NCBI GenBank assembly: GCA_023390335.1
Contig: JAEWCZ010000068.1
Span: 1 to 19,322, forward strand
Direction: 5' to 3'
Source of the DNA: Bacillota bacterium
GTDB taxonomy: Bacteria; Bacillota; Clostridia; Acetivibrionales; DSM-1351
Length of the DNA: 19,322 nt
Shown here: in pieces, positions 1 to 8,295 of the stretch
How positions within the stretch are numbered: position 1 is the first letter of the stretch
How the letters are laid out: each line of letters opens with the position of its first letter
Notes under the pieces: generated by a model
The model's database searches: none
Seen by the model: only the letters and a program-made list of their open reading frames with translations
What the model was told of the DNA's origin: nothing
Position numbers and translations under genes: made by a program

Positions 1-14
1 AAAGTATACATATA

Positions 15-911
15 ATGAACCCAAAGATAAAGTTCCTTTATGTTGATATAGGGAATAAGACAAAAGCATTGCAGGAGGTTATTAAAACTTTTGGAGATGT
101 GCCCGTAATAACAGAAAATCCGGAAGATGATATCTCCCGGTTTAAAACACAGGTAACCGCTGGATTAAAATACACACAGCAATTCTTAGATACCGAAGAA
201 AAAGGCCGGGAGAACACAAAAATTCCTCCAAGTACCACAACCGATATAAACGAAGCTTTTCAAAAAGGTGAGACTAAAAAAGAGTACATATTCCCATACT
301 CAAAAGTCATGGTGGCTGTAATAAACGCTTACCCGAGAGCAGGAGCAACAACACTCAGTATAAATATGGCTGCTTATCTCAATTCTATCGGTGCAACGGT
401 ATCCTGGGTGGAATTGAAGGGTGAACTTGGGCATCTGGAAAAGATAATGAACTCTACACCCGGTTTTATAGCCGTCACAGAAAACCGCTTTGAACGTGAG
501 GGGGTAGTGTATTTTAAAGGTGAGATACCTGAAGAAGTAAACTTTATAATAAATGATATGAGCAGGGTTGTACAAGATGAAAGCAGTGAAGTAGCATTAG
601 AATTTACAAAGAATTGCAATGTAGCAATACTCTGTGGTACAAGCAAGCCATATGAGCTGTATGAGATAAAGGAAAAAATAGAGTTGCTTCAAAAGTACGG
701 TTGCCACAAAATAAATCTTTGTCTGTCATTCACACCGGAGAAGGAAAAAGCTCACTTGGCGGACTTGTTCGGGAATAAGTATGTCAGCGTATATTTTACC
801 GAATATACTCCTGATATGTTCGCAGAGAATGTAAATAGTGAAGTATTCAAAAGAATACTTCAGGAATATATCACAGAGAAAACAAACGATAATATGGTTA
901 AACTTTTTTAA
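15..911 (+). CDS. ParA/MinD/CpaE-fold protein with degenerate P-loop
   Basis: The protein has an N-terminal segment of about 90 residues, then a core starting with a hydrophobic strand (VMVAVINAY) followed by PRAGATTLSINMAAYL at about residues 107-122. This matches the deviant Walker A strand-loop-helix of the ParA/MinD/CpaE (TadZ) family, but the pattern KGGxGKTT reads YPRAGATT here, so both the signature and catalytic lysines are missing (Tyr106, Ala111). A strand ending in FIINDMS (Asp181) sits where Walker B is expected. ATP hydrolysis is therefore doubtful; TadZ-like members of the family are known to have atypical ATPase sites. No Shine-Dalgarno precedes the ATG at 15 and the frame is open to the window edge, so the true start may lie upstream. 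A stem-loop follows the stop. A role in polar localisation or partitioning is family-level inference only. Confidence 0.72.
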   Translation: MNPKIKFLYVDIGNKTKALQEVIKTFGDVPVITENPEDDISRFKTQVTAGLKYTQQFLDTEEKGRENTKIPPSTTTDINEAFQKGETKKEYIFPYSKVMVAVINAYPRAGATTLSINMAAYLNSIGATVSWVELKGELGHLEKIMNSTPGFIAVTENRFEREGVVYFKGEIPEEVNFIINDMSRVVQDESSEVALEFTKNCNVAILCGTSKPYELYEIKEKIELLQKYGCHKINLCLSFTPEKEKAHLADLFGNKYVSVYFTEYTPDMFAENVNSEVFKRILQEYITEKTNDNMVKLF

Positions 912-917
912 TTTATC

Positions 918-949
918 AAGGCTCCATGAATAAAACTTCATGGAGCCTT
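918..949. terminator. Stem-loop after the ParA-like gene
   Basis: Bases 918-930 and 937-949 form a perfect 13-bp stem around a 6-base loop, starting 7 bases after the stop codon. No T-run follows on the + strand, so it is either a weak intrinsic terminator or an mRNA-stabilising hairpin. Confidence 0.55.
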
Positions 950-980
950 ATCAATTACAACAGAAAAAATGGAGGCTTAT

Positions 981-1694
981 ATGAAAATGTACATGAATGA
1001 GGCATTTGACAGTATTTGTTTTAAAGGAAGTATCGTATCCCAAAGTGCAAGATTTGTATATCTTTGTCTGTGCAAACACGCTGATAATACTAATCAAACC
1101 TGTTTTCCATCGCTGAACAGAATCGCTCAGATAGTAGGTAAATCAATTTCAACAATAAAGAGGGCCATGAGAGAGCTGTGCAAATACGGAGCAGTTGAAC
1201 GGTCTCCACGATTCAGGAAGGACGGAGGTCAAACCTCAAATTTATATAAAATAGTTCCTTGTAATTTTGAAGAAGTATCAAAAAGTGAAGCTGAAAACAA
1301 AGTTGAACAAGACAAAGTTGAAATGTGTGAAACACTCCAAGATGATATTTCTTTTTCAGTACCTGAAGCTAATGAACCGGCTCGTGCATGCACGCCCTCC
1401 ATAACTAAAAAGGAGCAGGATAACAGAGAATATAAAGACGATAAAAGCAATTCCTTTGAAGAACCAAAGGCAAATACAATTGATGACTTGAGAGATGTAC
1501 ATATTTTTAATGAAACTACAGAAACCACTGCCAGCCGCTTTAAACTAAGTAAACACATAAATAGTACAAAAAACAAAGTATCATATTGGTTTGAGTCCCT
1601 TAATAAAAAATTCCACTGCCAAAATCTAAATATATTTAAGAAAAATGAACCGGGGGGAGGTCATGGGCGACCCCCCAGGAACTTATCCATTTAA
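981..1694 (+). CDS. Winged-helix DNA-binding protein (replication/mobile-element type)
   Basis: I take the start at 981 rather than an in-frame ATG at 969. GGAGG at 971-975 is placed for 981, while the 969 ATG overlaps that ribosome site. Residues about 20-92 look like a helix-turn-helix/winged-helix domain: SQSARFVYLCLCKHAD, then FPSLNRIAQIVGKSISTIKRAMRELCKYGAVER, with TSNLYKI ending the wing. This arrangement is common in annotated 'helix-turn-helix domain' proteins of Firmicute plasmids, prophages and ICEs and resembles replication-initiator N-termini. The middle (about 95-200) is acidic, low-complexity and probably disordered. The last residues (PGGGHGRPPRNLSI) are encoded by a G-run/C-run hairpin and look unlike the rest, so the C-terminus may be a replaced or truncated end. 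Target DNA is unknown. Confidence 0.75.
   Translation: MKMYMNEAFDSICFKGSIVSQSARFVYLCLCKHADNTNQTCFPSLNRIAQIVGKSISTIKRAMRELCKYGAVERSPRFRKDGGQTSNLYKIVPCNFEEVSKSEAENKVEQDKVEMCETLQDDISFSVPEANEPARACTPSITKKEQDNREYKDDKSNSFEEPKANTIDDLRDVHIFNETTETTASRFKLSKHINSTKNKVSYWFESLNKKFHCQNLNIFKKNEPGGGHGRPPRNLSI
1654..1676. repeat. GC-rich hairpin in the 3' end of the winged-helix gene
   Basis: In otherwise AT-rich DNA, 1652-1657 (six G) and 1671-1676 (six C) flank GGTC (1659-1662) and GACC (1669-1672), giving a strong hairpin with a one-base bulge and a 6-base loop. No T-run follows. Confidence 0.5.
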
Positions 1695-1838
1695 CTAGGG
1701 TTACTGAATAAGAAAGTATATATATTTATGCAAATATAAATAGTTATCATAACCTTGAAAAAATATACAACGCTAATTGTAGTTAAAATATACAATTAAA
1801 AAAATAAATATTAATAGTATAGTATTATATTGTAAAAA

Positions 1839-1868
1839 TTGACATAAATCCCAAACGAATGATACAAT
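1839..1868 (+). promoter_or_regulatory. Sigma-A-type promoter upstream of the decayed paralogue
   Basis: A perfect -35 hexamer TTGACA (1839-1844) lies 18 bases before TACAAT (1863-1868), a close match to the -10 hexamer. It is about 30 bases before a good Shine-Dalgarno (AAAGGAG, 1898-1904) that now serves a pseudogene. The rest of 1695-1912 is AT-rich and I see no gene in it. Confidence 0.65.
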
Positions 1869-1912
1869 GGAAAAACATATTATCTGTTAATATTTCGAAA
1901 GGAGTATATTTT

Positions 1913-3213
1913 TGTAAAAAGGTAAAATTGTTTTCAACTTTTTTACTTCTTATTCATGATTCAAACTACTTTGTTTACAGCTGTTTATGCAAAGCAAAAG
2001 GATAGTTTAGTTATGGAAATTTCAGTTCCAATTCTATCACTTTCAACAATTAATGTTACCGACACAAGCGTTGAATTCGTGTGGACTAAAATAAGAGTAC
2101 TACTGGTGTATCATACGATATTTATCAAAATGAAAGATTTTTAAGTCAGTCCAAAGTTTTCGATACACCTATCAGTATAAAATTAAGGCTAAAAATGTAT
2201 GTAATAATAGTTTCAGAAAGTAATGTATTTTGTGCTACAACCAATGGAAAACAAGAACGATTGCACAAACAAAACTGAAGCAACTAATACCTGAACTGCA
2301 CAGCCATTAATGATACTCCTGTAGAAAAAACCTGTTGCTGAAGCAAGACTGAAAACTGAGGATGTAAAAACTTAACAGAAAAAAATACTCTGACTTTGAT
2401 GAAGAACTACTTGATACGATGCTATAGATACTTAAGCGCTTGATTCAAGTTCCCATGGGGATAATTTATATTTATAAAAAATAGAAGGTCCAATAAATAA
2501 AGTTTCCGAAGGAAAAACCACACTCTTGCATTAGAGAGTGACGGGACAGTTTGGGTATGGGGAAACTGTTAATCTAATGTTAAGCCGCAAGACAAAACGA
2601 CAATAGCTATACAGGCAAGCAGATTGAGTGAGGTAAAAGATATCACTATGGGCTGAAGTAATAGCCTTGCACTAAGTGATGGAGCAATTGCCAATGGGGT
2701 TAGTTTTTGTTTCAGGTTCCTCAACAACACCTGAATCCTCTATAATAGATAGGCGGGTAGACGCATTGAGTCAAACAATATTCATAAGCAATAGCGTAGC
2801 ATTAAGTAATGAAGGCACAGTTTTCACATGGGGTTGGAATGATTATGGACAGTTGGCAATGGAGGTAGAGGGTATTACGATTATGCTGAATACTCATTTG
2901 ATAATACTAACGGAGTTACTCTCATTTCGGCATCTTGTAGAGTGGTATGTATAAAAGATAGAGAATTTAATCTTGTTCTTAAATCACAAACATAAATGAT
3001 TTTACAAAACGCTCTTTTACTATTACATATAACACTGACAAGATAAGAGCCGTATCTAATTTAAGCAAATTTACTTTTGTTAAGGAAAAAAGAAACGGAA
3101 CTATAGTCAATACCGGAATAACAGCCTTAAAAAATGACCCTAGTATTAAAAATAGTTTTATAAACAATGTTTATCCAAAAATCTCTAAGGTTTTAGATAG
3201 GATAAAAATTAAG
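1913..3213 (+). pseudogene. Decayed paralogue of the downstream FN3/RCC1 protein
   Basis: Reading across frames recovers a protein architecture. After AAAGGAG the start codon is lost, then KVKLFSTFLLLI, a shift, and MIQTTLFTAVYAKQ give a signal peptide that parallels the one at 3495. Next comes SVPILSLSTINVTDTSVEFVW, the FN3 domain start; after another shift SYDIYQNERFL and SESNVFCATT match the same domain at 3640-3870. A degenerate linker follows, then three RCC1 relics: LALESDGTVWVWGN (about 2525-2570), IAIQASRLSEVKDI with SNSLALS (about 2600-2680), and SVALSNEGTVFTWGWNDYGQL (about 2795-2855). From about 3020, NLSKFTFVKEK parallels the C-terminal domain copies at 7640-8260. I count at least four frameshifts and several stops. 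No subtilase catalytic segment is present, so this copy either lost it or never had it. The promoter and RBS remain, so it may still be transcribed. Confidence 0.85.
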
Positions 3214-3265
3214 TAGTTTTGTAACCGTGGAATAAGCACTGTCAGGGAGCTTCCTCCCATCTGAT

Positions 3266-3322
3266 GCACTAAGATCACATGATTGAATGGGGGGGTAGTA
3301 TGAAATCATGTGATCTTAGTGC
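3266..3322. repeat. Perfect 19-bp inverted repeat with a G-rich loop
   Basis: Bases 3266-3284 (GCACTAAGATCACATGATT) are the exact reverse complement of 3304-3322. The 19-base loop holds a run of seven G. No T-run follows on either side, so it is not a typical terminator. It sits in the 280-base gene-free stretch between the pseudogene and the subtilase gene. It could be a repetitive extragenic palindrome, a transposon end, a protein-binding site or a structured leader. Confidence 0.8.
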
Positions 3323-3433
3323 TCTGAGAGTATCGGATAAAAGAATTGGTTCAAAATAAGATGACGTAGGAAGTAGTGTAAAAAAATTGGGTGAGAAAGC
3401 AGAAAATGAAATTAATACCGGATAGATAATGTG

Positions 3434-3463
3434 TTAACAATTATTAATATTAATTTGTGTAAT
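3434..3463 (+). promoter_or_regulatory. Candidate promoter for the subtilase-RCC1 gene
   Basis: TTAACA (3434-3439) and TGTAAT (3458-3463) are 18 bases apart and lie about 30 bases before the start codon at 3495, in a strongly AT-rich stretch. Each hexamer has one mismatch to the sigma-A consensus. A Shine-Dalgarno-like GGAAGAGG (3481-3488) follows. Confidence 0.35.
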
Positions 3464-3494
3464 AAAATAAGTAAATTATTAGGAAGAGGTTCTT

Positions 3495-6400
3495 ATGCAT
3501 AAAAAATTAAAATGTATTTCACTTGCATTGGTTGCTTTTTTTATGATTCAAAGTATTTTAATGCCAGCCACATATGCGGCGGCAGAAACAGAAAATGTAG
3601 TTATTGAATTATCTTTACCACAGCTGTCTCTTGAAAAAATTGGTATTACGTTTAATTCTGTAGAATTGGTGTGGACAAGCAGTAATAACAACGATAAAGC
3701 AAAATCATACGATATTTATCGAGATGACAACCTTATAAAAAACTTAACCAGCTTTACATATTCTGATTCAAAACTTAAGCCTGAAACAAAGTATAAATAT
3801 ATTGTTAAAGCAAAAGATGATGCAGGTAAAGTGATTGCTGAAAGTAATGTTTTGGAGATAACTACTAGTGCAATTGATACTCAAACTATAGAACTTTCAA
3901 CAACTTCAACTGGGATTCCAGAGCAAATAAATCTTACTGATTCCGAAATTACTGTGAAGGAATCAACCATAATAAAAAACGGCGATCCTAATTTTGAAAC
4001 AGATAGATATATTATCAAATATAAAAATAAAGATTTTAAAAATAAAGCTAATAAAGTCTTGGAAAAAATAAAAATAGTTGGAAAAAGTAAAAGTAATGAC
4101 TTAAATAATAACGATTTTAAAGATATTGATATTATTCATTTAAATAAAAAGGAGAAACTTAAGGATTTTACTTTAGAATTAGTAAAAAATAATTTAGATA
4201 GTGGAATTGAGTACATACAACCAGACTACCAGATAAGTCTTTCCGCAAATGATCCATATTATAACAATCAATGGGGATTGGAAAATAACAATACAAATAT
4301 AATTGAAAACTCCGATGGATTATTAATATTGGATAAATTGGAAAGAATATTTCCACACTGGAGAGAGGTTTTTGAAAATAATCCTAAACTAAAGGAATTT
4401 CTAATAAATACTCCAATGCAGGATTTAAAAGACAAGATATTATCGAACGATGTACCAGTAAATGTTGATCCATATATATTAGAGAAACTTGCAAATGATA
4501 TTGATTTTGTAAAACTGGAAAATACAACTGAAGGTCAAGAAACATATTTGTGTGATGCTGGTGTTACTGAAGCGTGGAAAAATTCAACTGGGAAAGGTGT
4601 AACAGTTGCAATAATTGATACTGGGATTGATATTACACATGAAGATTTGGTAGGAAACATATGGTCAAATAATGGAGAAATCTCTGAAAATGGCATTGAT
4701 GATGATGGTAATGGTAAAATTGATGATTCAAATGGTTGGAATTTTATCGAAAATTGCAATGTAACCTATGATAATAACAATATATCTAATGAAAACCATG
4801 GTACACATATTGCTGGAATCATTGCAGCAGTGAAAGATAATAGTAAAGGAATAGCTGGTGTGGCTCCCTCAGCTAATATAATGTCATTGAAGGTATTCAA
4901 TAACGGTAAAGCACATACAAGTAATATTATAAATGCTATCCAATATGCTGAGAGCATGGGGGTAAAAATTGTCAATTGTAGTTGGGGAAGTACTGTTAAT
5001 AATATGGCACTGAAGGAAGTAATATCTAATTCGAGTATGCTATTTGTATGTTCAGCAGGAAACAGTAATACAAATATCGATAATAACCTTGTTTACCCAG
5101 CATCTTTTAATTGTTCAAATATTATTTCTGTTACATCTGTTAACCAATATGGAAACATTTCTAGCTTCTCGAATTATGGAGAAAACAATGTAGATGTCGC
5201 TGCGCCAGGAGAAGGAATTCTAAGTACATTAGCTGATAATACATATGGAGAAAGTAGCGGTACATCCATGGCTTCGGCTTTTGTATCAGGTGAGGCAGCA
5301 ATTTTGCTTAGTAGAGAAAACACTTTATGTGCAGTTGAGTTGAAGGATAGAATTATCACTTGCTCAGAGCATTTGCTTAGCTTGTCAGGAAAGGTAAATG
5401 GCAGTTCTAAAATAAATTGTAAATATGCGGTAGACAATATTACAAATGACGAAATTATAAGTTTATCAGATACATTAGTAACACAAAATAATGTTGCAAA
5501 TCAAGGAGGCACAGGAGATATAAACTTGTATTCCACAAATACAACAGAAGGTCAGTTTGTTAAGGTTGCTGCGGGAGGAATGCACAGCTTAGCACTAATG
5601 CTTGATGGTACAGTTTGGGCATTTGGACTTAATACTTATGGTCAGCTAGGTGACGGAACGACAACGAACAGAACTTCACCTGTGCAGGTTATTGGATTGA
5701 ATGGAATAAAGGAAATTGCAATTGGCGAACAACATAGCTTGGCCTTGAAGAATGACGGAACGGTGTGGACTTGGGGGTGGAATGGTGTCGGACAACTGGG
5801 TGATGGAACGACAATAGGTAGAACTTCACCAGTCAAGGTAAACGGGTTAAGTGGAATAACGGCCATCGCTGCTGGAAATTCTCATAGCTTAGCATTGAAA
5901 AATGACGGAACAGTGTGGGCGTGGGGTGATAATTATAAGGGTCAGTTGGGTGATGGAATAGGACCAAATTTACCACCAAGACTGACGGTGGTTCAAGTAG
6001 CTGGTTTGAGGGGAATAACAGCTATAGCAAGTGGACAAAACCATAGTTTAGCACTTAAGAATGACGGAACAGTATGGGCGTGGGGTGATAATTATTATGG
6101 GCAGTTAGGTATCGGAACAACAGAAACAAGTTATGGACCGATGCAAGTAAGTAATTTGAGTGGAGTATCGTCCATCGCTGCTGGAGGATCTCATAGCATA
6201 GCATTGAAGAATAACGGAACAGTATGGACATGGGGATTGAATTCAGATGGTCAACTAGGTGACGGATTAATCACATCAGGTAGGTTAACGGCGGAGCAGG
6301 TAAGTGGATTAAGTGGAATAATAGCCATCTCGGGGTCAGCATTTAATAGCTCTGCCTTGAAAAATGACGGTACGTTGTGGATGTGGGGAAATAATTCTTA

Positions 6401-8021
6401 TGGTCAACTAGGTGGTGGTACGAAAATTTTTAGGCCAACGGTAACACAAGTAATAGGTTTGAATGGAATCACGGCCTTTAGTGGGGGAAATTTCCACAGT
6501 TTAGCGTTGAAGAATGATGGGACAGTGTATGCATGGGGGAGTAACACATGTGGCCAACTAGGAGATGGGACCACATTGATAAAAACAATGGCCATACAAG
6601 TAAATGAACTTAATGGCATCACAGCTATATCTGGTGGGAGTGAGCATAGCTTAGCACTGAAGAATGATGGGACTATCTGGGCGTGGGGAAATAACTCTGA
6701 AGGTCAACTAGGTGATGGAACAAATGATACAAGGGCAACAGCAGTGCAATTAAGTGGATTGAGTGGAATAGTGGACATTTCTGCTGGAAGTTCTCATAGT
6801 CTAGCACTCAAAAATGACGGAACTGCCTGGGCATGGGGAAATAACTCTAATGGTCAGCTAGGTGATGGAACGACAACATCAAAAAAAATAGCAATACAAG
6901 TAAGTGGATTGAGTGGAATAGAGGCCATTTCTGCTGGAAGCTCTCATAGTCTAGCGCTCAAAAATGACGGAACTGTCTGGGCATGGGGAAATAACTCTAA
7001 AGGTCAGCTAGGTGATGGAACGACAACATCAAAAAAAATAGCAATACAAGTAAGTGGATTGAGTGGAATAGTGGCCATTTCTGCTGGAAGCTCTCATAGT
7101 CTAGCACTCAAAAATGACGGAACTGTCTGGGCATGGGGATATAACGCTTACGGCCAGCTAGGTGACGGAACAATATCAGAAAGGACAACGGCGGTGCAAG
7201 TAAGTGGATTGAATGGAATAACTGCCATTTCAGCAGGGAGCCATCATAGTTTGGCATTGATGAACGATGGATCTGTGTGGTCATGGGGCTTAAATGGTTC
7301 GAGTCAGTTGGGTAATGGTACGACAATAAATACTAGTACAGCCATGAAAGTAAACGGATTGAGTGAAATAAAGGCCATCTATGGACAAAATTCTCGAAGT
7401 TTTGCATTAAGAAATGATGGAACAGTTTGGGCATGTGGAAGTAATCAATATGGTCAGTTAGGAAATGGTACGACAATTAGTAATAAAAACTTTATGCAAA
7501 TAAGTGGACTTAACAATATTAATGTTATTTCTGGTGGGAGTGATCATAGTTTGGCCTTGAAAAATGATGGAACGGTTAATGCGTGGGGATATAACTATTA
7601 TGGTCAACTGGGAATTGGTGAAAAATATTATTGTGAATACGCTAAGTATTCATTTGGTATACCATTTACGCAAATTAATACAACATGCACAGTAACCTGT
7701 AATACAGGAGCCGCATTTAACTTAGTTTTACGGCTAAAAAACATGAATAACATTACGGGTAAAATCTTTACTATTACATATAATCCGAATGATATAAATA
7801 GCATAGATTTATGTAAAATGACATTTGTCAAAGAATTAAATTTAGGGGTCATTTCAGGTACTACAATAACTATTATTCAAAATGGTCCTGGTATCATAAA
7901 ATTCACTGTTGATAAACCTATTCCCAAAGATAAAACTTGGTCAGGTACAATTAACGTTATAGAATTTAAGCCTATAGTTAGTGGACAAGTTGAATTAAAC
8001 TGTAAGGTAGGACTCCAATGA
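3495..8021 (+). CDS. Secreted subtilase with FN3 domain, 14 RCC1 repeats and C-terminal beta domain
   Basis: The 1508-residue product is intact. In order: a signal peptide (1 to about 29, cleavage near TYA-AAE); an FN3-like domain (about 37-125); an I9-like propeptide (about 160-250, ending IEYIQPDYQISLS); NDPYYNNQWGL (from 252), the usual start of S8 mature domains; an unusual insertion of about 70 residues (about 274-345); then the S8 catalytic domain. The triad is complete: Asp375 in IIDTGID, His435 in NHGTHIAGII, Ser591 in SGTSMASAF, with oxyanion Asn523 in SAGNSN. Residues about 689-1390 hold 14 repeats of about 50 residues of the type HSLALKNDGTVWAWGxN..GQLGDGT, the RCC1 beta-propeller repeat. 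Residues about 1395-1508 form a beta-rich, cohesin- or carbohydrate-binding-like domain (FTITYNPNDINSIDL). GGAAGAGG at 3481 supports the start. The substrate is unknown; a surface or secreted protease is likely. Lying upstream of an RHS toxin suggests, but does not show, a role in processing it. Confidence 0.93.
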   Translation: MHKKLKCISLALVAFFMIQSILMPATYAAAETENVVIELSLPQLSLEKIGITFNSVELVWTSSNNNDKAKSYDIYRDDNLIKNLTSFTYSDSKLKPETKYKYIVKAKDDAGKVIAESNVLEITTSAIDTQTIELSTTSTGIPEQINLTDSEITVKESTIIKNGDPNFETDRYIIKYKNKDFKNKANKVLEKIKIVGKSKSNDLNNNDFKDIDIIHLNKKEKLKDFTLELVKNNLDSGIEYIQPDYQISLSANDPYYNNQWGLENNNTNIIENSDGLLILDKLERIFPHWREVFENNPKLKEFLINTPMQDLKDKILSNDVPVNVDPYILEKLANDIDFVKLENTTEGQETYLCDAGVTEAWKNSTGKGVTVAIIDTGIDITHEDLVGNIWSNNGEISENGIDDDGNGKIDDSNGWNFIENCNVTYDNNNISNENHGTHIAGIIAAVKDNSKGIAGVAPSANIMSLKVFNNGKAHTSNIINAIQYAESMGVKIVNCSWGSTVNNMALKEVISNSSMLFVCSAGNSNTNIDNNLVYPASFNCSNIISVTSVNQYGNISSFSNYGENNVDVAAPGEGILSTLADNTYGESSGTSMASAFVSGEAAILLSRENTLCAVELKDRIITCSEHLLSLSGKVNGSSKINCKYAVDNITNDEIISLSDTLVTQNNVANQGGTGDINLYSTNTTEGQFVKVAAGGMHSLALMLDGTVWAFGLNTYGQLGDGTTTNRTSPVQVIGLNGIKEIAIGEQHSLALKNDGTVWTWGWNGVGQLGDGTTIGRTSPVKVNGLSGITAIAAGNSHSLALKNDGTVWAWGDNYKGQLGDGIGPNLPPRLTVVQVAGLRGITAIASGQNHSLALKNDGTVWAWGDNYYGQLGIGTTETSYGPMQVSNLSGVSSIAAGGSHSIALKNNGTVWTWGLNSDGQLGDGLITSGRLTAEQVSGLSGIIAISGSAFNSSALKNDGTLWMWGNNSYGQLGGGTKIFRPTVTQVIGLNGITAFSGGNFHSLALKNDGTVYAWGSNTCGQLGDGTTLIKTMAIQVNELNGITAISGGSEHSLALKNDGTIWAWGNNSEGQLGDGTNDTRATAVQLSGLSGIVDISAGSSHSLALKNDGTAWAWGNNSNGQLGDGTTTSKKIAIQVSGLSGIEAISAGSSHSLALKNDGTVWAWGNNSKGQLGDGTTTSKKIAIQVSGLSGIVAISAGSSHSLALKNDGTVWAWGYNAYGQLGDGTISERTTAVQVSGLNGITAISAGSHHSLALMNDGSVWSWGLNGSSQLGNGTTINTSTAMKVNGLSEIKAIYGQNSRSFALRNDGTVWACGSNQYGQLGNGTTISNKNFMQISGLNNINVISGGSDHSLALKNDGTVNAWGYNYYGQLGIGEKYYCEYAKYSFGIPFTQINTTCTVTCNTGAAFNLVLRLKNMNNITGKIFTITYNPNDINSIDLCKMTFVKELNLGVISGTTITIIQNGPGIIKFTVDKPIPKDKTWSGTINVIEFKPIVSGQVELNCKVGLQ
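5559..7671 (+). repeat. Fourteen tandem RCC1-repeat coding units of about 150 bp
   Basis: Fourteen units run head to tail, each coding for HSLAL....G.VWAWG.N..GQLG.GT....VQV.GL.GI. RCC1 propellers have seven blades, so fourteen fits two complete propellers. Units 6 and 13 are the most diverged (NSSALKNDGTLWMWG; SRSFALRNDGTVWACG). The last unit ends irregularly, leading into the C-terminal domain. Confidence 0.9.
6781..7139 (+). repeat. Nearly identical 150-bp tandem repeats within the RCC1 array
   Basis: The units 6781-6930 and 6931-7080, plus the first part of a third (7081-7139), match almost base for base at an exact 150-bp period. The matching stretch includes the run of eight A after ACGACAACATC. 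The other RCC1 units differ widely, so this part arose by recent duplication or gene conversion. Confidence 0.85.
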
Positions 8022-8260
8022 CCAATATTAATGAGATAAGTGCCGTATCTGATTTAAGCAAATTTACATTTGTTAAGGAAAAAGGAATCGGAACTATAGC
8101 TGATACCGGAATAACAGTCTTAGAAAATTCCCCTGGTATGATAAGGTTTATTGTTGATAAACCCATACCTGTTGACAAAAGCTGGTCAGGGATATTAAAT
8201 ATCATAACTCTTAAAGCTGCTGTTAACGGTAACGTTGTATTGCATTTTGATGCAAATTAA
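8018..8260 (+). CDS. Small ORF: partial duplicate of the subtilase C-terminal beta domain
   Basis: The 80-residue product starts at an ATG that overlaps the subtilase stop (ATGA) in a different frame. AAGGTAGG at 8004-8011 could act as a ribosome site. Its sequence repeats the second half of the preceding domain: LSKFTFVKEKGIGTI against CKMTFVKELNLGVI, and MIRFIVDKPIPVDKSWSGIL against IIKFTVDKPIPKDKTWSGTI. It has no signal peptide, so if translated alone it would remain in the cytoplasm as half a domain. It is closer to the tail of the upstream pseudogene (NLSKFTFVKEK) than to the subtilase's own tail. The simplest reading is a leftover 3' end from recombination between tandem paralogues, rather than a functional gene. 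Coupled translation remains possible. Confidence 0.5.
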   Translation: MTNINEISAVSDLSKFTFVKEKGIGTIADTGITVLENSPGMIRFIVDKPIPVDKSWSGILNIITLKAAVNGNVVLHFDAN

Positions 8261-8295
8261 AAAATGAAGCAATGGAAAATGGAGGTCAGTATAAA

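Noticed and set aside
1956..2144. A 62-codon ORF that could be called a gene
   Set aside because: It is one frame of the decayed FN3-RCC1 paralogue: its signal peptide and FN3 start match the gene at 3495, and the match continues in another frame.
2676..2954. A 92-codon ORF with an RCC1-like motif
   Set aside because: It lacks its own start context, and the surrounding frames carry further RCC1 and tail relics of the same pseudogene.
3266..3322. The 19-bp inverted repeat as a rho-independent terminator
   Set aside because: There is no T-run on either side and the 19-base loop is too long for a typical one.
5559..7671. Regular repeats that might be read as a CRISPR or minisatellite array
   Set aside because: The 150-bp period is in frame, diverged at codon level and encodes RCC1 blades within one long ORF.
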